A stretch of 35,487 nt of DNA. Source: Rhizobium phaseoli (GTDB lineage: Bacteria > Pseudomonadota > Alphaproteobacteria > Rhizobiales > Rhizobiaceae). Below the pieces are notes generated by a model that worked only from the letters and a program-made list of their open reading frames with translations, was not told the DNA's origin and searched no databases. Within the stretch, counting starts at the first letter, position 1. The number at the start of each line of letters is the position of its first letter. A program made the translations under genes and the position numbers. Of this stretch, positions 30,968-35,487 are shown in pieces. Location: positions 1 through 35,487 of the forward strand of contig NZ_ML133599.1 in NCBI RefSeq assembly GCF_003985125.1, read 5' to 3'.

Positions 30968-32125
30968 TCAGGGCAGGGGAAGCCGGCGGCGGACGATAGC
31001 AGTGTGGAAGTTGGTCCCGTGGATCAGGCTGTCGTCGCAGAAGTCATAGCGAGGATTGTGCAGCGGTGGCGAGTCACCGTTGCCGAGGAACACGAACACG
31101 CCGGGCGCATGCTCCAGAAAGTGTGCGAAGTCCTCGCTTCCCGTCATCGGCTCCCGTGCCATGCGAACATTTTCCGCGGGGAGAATGCTGTGAGCAGCGG
31201 CGAAGGTCTCCTCGACCAGATCGGGATCGTTGAGCAGCGGAACGAATTCCCTGGTGTAGGTCACCTCGGCCGAGACATTATAGGCAAGAGCGGTTCCCTC
31301 AGCGATGATGCGCATCTGCTTTTCGATTTCGGCGCTGACCTCCGAACGGAAGCTTCGCGCATCGCCGCGAATCCTCGCCTCTCCCGGCAGCGCGTTTCGA
31401 GTTCCGTCGGTGATGAGTTCGGTAACCGAAACCACCGAGGTGTCCGTCGGACTGAGGCGCCGTGAGACGATCGTCTGCAGGTTGGTCACAAGGGCGCAGG
31501 CGGCGACAAGAACCTCGTTGCCCCAATGGGGGCGCGCAGCATGGCCGCCGACGCCGTGCAGCACGATCTCGAAATTGTCTTCGGCTGACATGATCGCGCC
31601 CGGCCGGGTTTCGAATGTGCCGACGGGGAGGCCGGGCATGTTGTGAATGCCGTAGATCTCCTCGAACGGATAGCGCTCCATCAATCCGTCTGCGAGCATG
31701 GCAAGCGCGCCGCGTCCCCATTCCTCCGCCGGCTGAAAAATGAAACGGACGGTTCCGTCAAAACCACCTTCCTCGGCGAGCAGTTTGGCGACTCCGAGAA
31801 GCATGGTGGTGTGCCCGTCGTGGCCGCAGGCGTGCATGACGCCCGGGTTCGACGATTTGTAGGAAAGATTTCCCTGCTCGGGAATTCGAAGCGCGTCCAT
31901 GTCGGCGCGCAGCGCGATCGAGCGGTTGCCGGATCCGCGCTTGAGCGTGCCGACGACACCGGTTCCTCCAACACCCTCCGCTACGTTATCGAGGCCGAAT
32001 TCGCGCAGCTTGGCCGCGACGAAGGCGGAGGTGCGCTTCTCCTCGAATCCAAACTCGCGATGGGCATGCAGGTCGCGCCGCCACGCCGTCATTTCATTCT
32101 TCAGGGCATCGATATCGATCGCCAT
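30968..32125 (-). CDS. M20-family amidohydrolase (hippuricase/aminoacylase type)
   Basis: A 385-residue binuclear metal hydrolase that removes N-acyl groups from amino acids. Metal ligands are seen in VMHACGHDGHTTMLLG (Cys100, His102), QPAEEWGRGA (Glu134-Glu135), HNMPGLPVG and the final LIHGTNFH. The dimerisation insert has GVGGHAARPHWGNE. The start at 32125 follows GGAGG by 8 nt; the ATG seven codons earlier is less good. It is the third gene of the operon with a diaminopropionate ammonia-lyase and a carbamoylase-type hydrolase (1-nt gap), so an N-acyl diamino acid is a plausible substrate, though this is inference. Confidence 0.9.
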   Translation of the reverse strand: MAIDIDALKNEMTAWRRDLHAHREFGFEEKRTSAFVAAKLREFGLDNVAEGVGGTGVVGTLKRGSGNRSIALRADMDALRIPEQGNLSYKSSNPGVMHACGHDGHTTMLLGVAKLLAEEGGFDGTVRFIFQPAEEWGRGALAMLADGLMERYPFEEIYGIHNMPGLPVGTFETRPGAIMSAEDNFEIVLHGVGGHAARPHWGNEVLVAACALVTNLQTIVSRRLSPTDTSVVSVTELITDGTRNALPGEARIRGDARSFRSEVSAEIEKQMRIIAEGTALAYNVSAEVTYTREFVPLLNDPDLVEETFAAAHSILPAENVRMAREPMTGSEDFAHFLEHAPGVFVFLGNGDSPPLHNPRYDFCDDSLIHGTNFHTAIVRRRLPLP

Positions 32126-32126
32126 T

Positions 32127-33368
32127 TCAAATTCCTCCGCCCGCAATCTGCTTTACAACGTCGAGAAGCATGTTCGCTCCTGCGACCAGATCCTCGTCCG
32201 GGGTCTTTTCCTTGGGACTATGGCTGATGCCGCCAAGGCTCGGCACGAAGATCATCGCCGCGGGAGCGATCCGCGCGATCATTTGCGCATCATGGCCCGC
32301 ACCTGAGGTCATGCGGCGGACCGTGTGTCCGCGCCTGGCCGCTGCTTTCTCGATCAGGTCGACGATCTTGCCGTCGAACGCCACTGGCTGAAAGCGGGCG
32401 AGGCGCTCGACCTCGAAGGACACGCCTTCTTCCTTTGCCACTTGCGCAAGGTAGGCTGCGAGTGCGGCCTCCTCTTGCCTCAGCCGTTCCTCGTCCGGAT
32501 CGCGAAGATCCACCGTGAAGGTGGCGCGGGAAGGGATGACGTTGATCGCGTTCGGCTCGAAGGTCATGCAGCCAACCGTTGCCACTGTCGGCGTGTTCGA
32601 GTTCCTCGCGCGCTCGCGCAGAAAGGTGATGACGAGCGCGGCGGCATGACCGGCGTCGCGGCGCATCGAGATGGGTGTCGTTCCCGCATGGTTGGCATCG
32701 CCGCTGATGCTCACCCGCTGCCAGGAGATGCCCTGCAGGTTTTCCACGGCGCCGATCTGGATGCCTTCGCGCTCGAGAACCGGGCCCTGTTCGATATGCA
32801 GCTCGATATAGGCATGCGGCCGGATGAAGCCCGGCTGATGTTCTCCATCATAGCCGATGCGCCGCAGCTCCTCGCCAAGCTTCGTGCCGTCCGTTCCGAC
32901 AGTTGCAAGAGCGGTGTCGACATCGAGGCCGCCCGCATAGACGAGCGATCCCATCATGTCGGGGGCGTAGCGCACACCTTCCTCGTTAGTGAAGGCGGCG
33001 ACCACGATCGGACGCGACGGCTGGAAACCGGCTGAGACAAGCGTCTCGATGACCTCAAGACCAGACAGAACGCCATAACATCCGTCATAGATGCCCGCGT
33101 TGATCACGGTATCGATATGCGATCCGAGCATGAGCGGTGCCTCGTTGGAAACGGCTGCGGGCTTCCAGATGCCGAATATGTTGCCGATGCGGTCGACGGC
33201 AACTTCCAACCCGGCCCGCTCGATCCACGAGACGAATTTGTCACGTCCGAGCTTCTCCGTATCCGAAGCCGCGAGACGGATCAGCCGGCCGTCGTCCTCA
33301 CGTCCGACGTCGCCGAGCTCAAGGATCCGGCCGAGCAGCCGTTCGGCGTTGATGGAAATCTCGCTCAT
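32127..33368 (-). CDS. M20-family Zn-dependent hydrolase (N-carbamoyl-L-amino acid hydrolase / allantoate amidohydrolase type)
   Basis: A 413-residue hydantoinase/carbamoylase-family amidase. Motifs are LGSHIDTVINAGIYDGCYGV, AFTNEEGVRYAPDMMGS, YIELHIEQGPVLE and GDANHAGTTPISMRRD, which together mark the AllC/HyuC group. It cleaves carbamoyl or ureido groups from an amino acid or related compound in the cytoplasm. Its ATG overlaps the dpaL stop by 4 nt and its stop is 1 nt before the aminoacylase-type gene, so all three are translated from one message. No hydantoinase, allantoinase or urease gene is nearby, so the substrate is not allantoate by context. Confidence 0.92.
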   Translation of the reverse strand: MSEISINAERLLGRILELGDVGREDDGRLIRLAASDTEKLGRDKFVSWIERAGLEVAVDRIGNIFGIWKPAAVSNEAPLMLGSHIDTVINAGIYDGCYGVLSGLEVIETLVSAGFQPSRPIVVAAFTNEEGVRYAPDMMGSLVYAGGLDVDTALATVGTDGTKLGEELRRIGYDGEHQPGFIRPHAYIELHIEQGPVLEREGIQIGAVENLQGISWQRVSISGDANHAGTTPISMRRDAGHAAALVITFLRERARNSNTPTVATVGCMTFEPNAINVIPSRATFTVDLRDPDEERLRQEEAALAAYLAQVAKEEGVSFEVERLARFQPVAFDGKIVDLIEKAAARRGHTVRRMTSGAGHDAQMIARIAPAAMIFVPSLGGISHSPKEKTPDEDLVAGANMLLDVVKQIAGGGI

Positions 33369-34594
33369 CGCGCCACCTTTTCCTTGCGTCCGCTTTGGCC
33401 GACGTTCTTCGCCGCTATGACTGCCGGCGTTGCGCCGACAAATTTCTCGTAGAGGAGGGGGGCGGTCGCGCCCTCGGTGTTGATGAGGAAGATGCGGGAC
33501 TGCGCATCAAGGCCGATCGTCGTCCGCAGTTCCGGGTCGGCGGCAACCTTCAGAAGCGCCGCGAGACCCACCCCGCCACTTTCGCCGGCAACGACCGCCG
33601 GGTCGGACCCGCCAGGGCTCGCAAGCAGTTTCATCGCTTCGATCGCATCGGGATCGTCGACCGTCATGAATGCGTCCGCAGCATGGGACAGGATCCGCCA
33701 CGCCACCAGCGATGGCTCATAGCACTCCAGCATCGCCATCACGGTAGCCTCTCCATGATCGACTTTCACCGGATGTCCGGCGCGCGCTGTCTCGACGATG
33801 CAGGCTGCACGGGAGGGATCGACGACCACGAAGAAGGGGCGCTTGTCGCCAAAGAGGACGGAGAAGTGGCCCGCAACCGTGGCGGCGATGCCGCCCACGC
33901 CCGCCTGCACAAACACATGAGTCGGCGGCTCAGTCATCTGGCGGAGCGCCTCGGTCAGCAATGCGGTGTAGCCTTGCATCACGAAGCCCGGGATGCGTTC
34001 GTAGCCCGGCCACGACGTGTCGGAGACCGTGATCCAGTTCTTCTCCTCGGCAACGCGCGCCGCTTCGTGAACGGAGTCATCATAATTTCCGTCGACGCGG
34101 ATCATATCTGCGCCATACCGGGCAATTGCATCGATGCGCTCCTTGCTGACGCCCGAATGAACGAAGATCGAGCATTTGGCGCCGACGAGCTGCGCGCCCA
34201 TGGCGACGGAGCGCCCGTGGTTGCCGTCCGTTGCGCAGGCGACCGTCATCGACGACGCGATGGCTCTCACATCCTCATCCTGCAATTCTGCCACGTCCAC
34301 TTCGCGGCCGAGGCGCGTCGAAGCCTCCTCCAGAACGAGCCGGATCACGGCATAGGAACCGCCGAGCGCCTTGAAGCTGCCAAGGCCGAGACGATGGCCC
34401 TCATCCTTTACCAGGATCGAACCGACCCCGATCTCACGCGCAAGATTTGCGAGCTGGAGCAAGGGAGTCGGCTTATGGCCCTCACGACGATGCAGGAAAC
34501 GTTCGACTGTCTTGGCGGCTTCAACTCCCAAAACCTCGGCGTCGGCTGCATCGATGGATTTGCGGTAGTCGGCGTGTTGGTTCAGGAGGAGCAT
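33365..34594 (-). CDS. dpaL: diaminopropionate ammonia-lyase
   Basis: A 409-residue PLP enzyme (E. coli YgeX is about 398) that breaks 2,3-diaminopropionate into pyruvate and two ammonia. The PLP lysine is K75 in LGSFKALGGSYA, the Asp used with the second enantiomer is D123 in CATDGNHGRSV, and the phosphate-binding loop is QAGVGGIAATVAGH. The ATG at 34594 has AGGAAG about 6 nt upstream. It heads the operon and is divergent from an Lrp/AsnC gene, with 164 bp between. In E. coli ygeX is next to ygeY, also an M20-type hydrolase, so the linkage to M20 enzymes recurs. Threonine synthase-like relatives are less likely. Confidence 0.93.
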   Translation of the reverse strand: MLLLNQHADYRKSIDAADAEVLGVEAAKTVERFLHRREGHKPTPLLQLANLAREIGVGSILVKDEGHRLGLGSFKALGGSYAVIRLVLEEASTRLGREVDVAELQDEDVRAIASSMTVACATDGNHGRSVAMGAQLVGAKCSIFVHSGVSKERIDAIARYGADMIRVDGNYDDSVHEAARVAEEKNWITVSDTSWPGYERIPGFVMQGYTALLTEALRQMTEPPTHVFVQAGVGGIAATVAGHFSVLFGDKRPFFVVVDPSRAACIVETARAGHPVKVDHGEATVMAMLECYEPSLVAWRILSHAADAFMTVDDPDAIEAMKLLASPGGSDPAVVAGESGGVGLAALLKVAADPELRTTIGLDAQSRIFLINTEGATAPLLYEKFVGATPAVIAAKNVGQSGRKEKVAR

Positions 34595-34758
34595 CCGGAC
34601 TTCCTTTCGAAAATGCGCATGCCATGATAATTAATTCATACAGACCGAAAAAAGCGCTGTATTTTGAGGCAGATTTTGCAACATTCGCTCATCTCGCCAC
34701 CAAAATCGTGCGTTTTTCCTCGCTTTGCCGCCGCTGCTCCTCTCAATAGGATCGATGT

Positions 34759-35265
34759 ATGATCGACAAGATATCAGCGAAAATGGTGGAACTGGACCGC
34801 TTCGACCTCGCCATTCTCGAGATTCTCCAGCGGGATAACAAGACGCCACAACGCTCGATCGCCGAAGTCATCGGCCTGTCGGCGCCGGCCGTGCAGCGCC
34901 GGATCAAGCGGATGGAGGAGATGGGTACGATCGCCGCCAACGTCGCGGTGATCGAACCTTCCCATGTGCGGCACGAGATCACGGTCTTTGTCGAAGTCGA
35001 AATGCATAGCGAGTTCGGCGCCACGCATGACGAGACGAAGAAGGCCTTCGCCGAGGCTCCTGAAGTCCAGCAGTGCTACTACGTGACGGGCGAAGTGGAT
35101 TTCATTCTTCTCGTCGTCGTCCGAACCATGGGAGAGTACGAAGCCATGACCCGGCGTCTGTTTTTCGCCAACAAGAATGTTAAACGGTTCCGCAGTTTTG
35201 TAGCGATGGATAGAGTGAAGGTGGGCCTGAATGTCGCGCTGGATCCGAAACTGGATCGGAGCTGA
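34759..35265 (+). CDS. Lrp/AsnC-family transcriptional regulator
   Basis: A 168-residue regulator. The N-terminal helix-turn-helix includes LDRFDLAILEILQRDNKTPQ and IAEVIGLSAPAVQRRIKRME, and the C-terminal RAM domain has EVQQCYYVTGEVDFILLVVV, the usual ligand-binding ferredoxin-like fold. AGGAT precedes the ATG at 34759; an internal ATG eight codons on is possible. It is divergent from the dpaL operon and so is its probable amino acid-responsive regulator. An A/T-rich segment with TGTATTTTGAGGCAGATTTT at 34660-34679 in the spacer is a loose Lrp-site candidate. The right neighbour is an insertion sequence. Confidence 0.93.
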   Translation: MIDKISAKMVELDRFDLAILEILQRDNKTPQRSIAEVIGLSAPAVQRRIKRMEEMGTIAANVAVIEPSHVRHEITVFVEVEMHSEFGATHDETKKAFAEAPEVQQCYYVTGEVDFILLVVVRTMGEYEAMTRRLFFANKNVKRFRSFVAMDRVKVGLNVALDPKLDRS

Positions 35266-35356
35266 GACGGACTGAGGCAGCGCAAGGGCGGAGCGGCGCA
35301 AGCCTTTGCGGTGGCTGATAAAAGCTTTTGTTCCATAATCTATCTTATGTGATCTT

Positions 35357-35487
35357 TGTGTGTAGCCGCAAAGTTAGAATGTCCTGTTTCTGCAAAGTTG
35401 GAATGTCACACTCCCCGCATTTGCTGACGTGGGAGATTGCGGATGGGATTGATAGCGATGAGCGAGCGCGATCTGCAGCGGATCGAG
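35357..35487 (+). mobile_element. left end of an ISNCY/IS1202-like insertion sequence (cut by window edge)
   Basis: The end carries two near-identical 16-mers in direct order, GCAAAGTTAGAATGTC (35368-35383) and GCAAAGTTGGAATGTC (35392-35407), 24 bp apart, which are likely transposase-binding repeats. The first codons of a transposase follow. The exact outer boundary (about 35357-35367) cannot be set without the other end. Confidence 0.65.
35443..35487 (+). CDS. ISNCY-family transposase, N-terminal 15 codons (cut by window edge)
   Basis: ATG at 35443 opens MGLIAMSERDLQRIE and runs off the window. This opening is characteristic of integrase-catalytic-domain transposases of the ISNCY/IS1202 type common in rhizobia. 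GGGAG stands about 8 nt upstream. An internal ATG at 35458 is an alternative start. The catalytic domain is outside the window. Confidence 0.65.
   Translation, partial: MGLIAMSERDLQRIE

Noticed and set aside
33395..34627. 410-codon plus-strand frame over dpaL
   Set aside because: Antisense to dpaL; composition is a mirror of the real gene.
1..35487. CRISPR array, rRNA genes, prophage or toxin-antitoxin pair
   Set aside because: No regularly spaced repeats, no rRNA sequence, no phage structural genes and no recognisable toxin-antitoxin pair were seen.

Overview
The window reads as a chromosomal segment of a Rhizobium of the etli/leguminosarum type (Alphaproteobacteria, Rhizobiaceae). This rests on the G+C-rich coding sequence, on rhizobial gene orders (trpD-trpC-moaC-moeA; rlpA-dac-tmk-holB then metG-tatD-MBL), on GGAAC-N16/17-CGTT-like promoters of the alphaproteobacterial general stress sigma factor, and on several rhizobia-like intergenic repeats. 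Species assignment is inference from recognised proteins, not from a search. The window is bounded by transposase fragments: the last 38 codons of an IS630-type transposase at the left edge, and the first 15 codons of an integrase-type (ISNCY/IS1202-like) transposase with its repeat-bearing end at the right edge.

Left part (0.3-6 kb): a minus-strand run of ppiD (periplasmic folding factor), trpD and trpC (tryptophan synthesis), moaC and moeA (molybdenum cofactor), with overlaps or 1-9 nt gaps from trpD to moeA. In relatives lexA normally follows moeA; here an IS630 fragment lies there. From 6 to 7.8 kb comes a patch of small envelope and stress proteins: a DUF883/ElaB-like protein and a GlsB/YeaQ protein, both behind EcfG-like promoters, an entericidin-like lipoprotein, an A+T-rich spacer, and two very small hydrophobic ORFs.

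Middle part (7.9-19.6 kb) looks accessory: two transglutaminase-like proteins, a YjdM/PhnA-like protein, a LysR/MFS divergent pair, an uncharacterised 379-residue protein, a beta-keto acid cleavage enzyme (DUF849) with a quinone oxidoreductase and a divergent LysR regulator, and a TetR regulator divergent from an exported RidA-like protein. A 52-bp nested palindrome sits between the last two. A tRNA-Ser(UGA) gene and a VCBS/cadherin-like, probably secreted protein follow.

Right part (20-28.8 kb) is housekeeping: rlpA, a D,D-carboxypeptidase homologue with altered active-site motifs, tmk, holB, a TauE/SafE permease, metG, tatD and a PhnP-like metallo-hydrolase. Then come terC, a second general-stress locus (two genes behind an EcfG-like promoter), and a tight three-gene catabolic operon (diaminopropionate ammonia-lyase, carbamoylase-type M20 hydrolase, aminoacylase-type M20 hydrolase) divergent from an Lrp/AsnC regulator. 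This last cluster is the best candidate for a little-described pathway: release of 2,3-diaminopropionate from an N-substituted precursor and its breakdown to pyruvate and ammonia.
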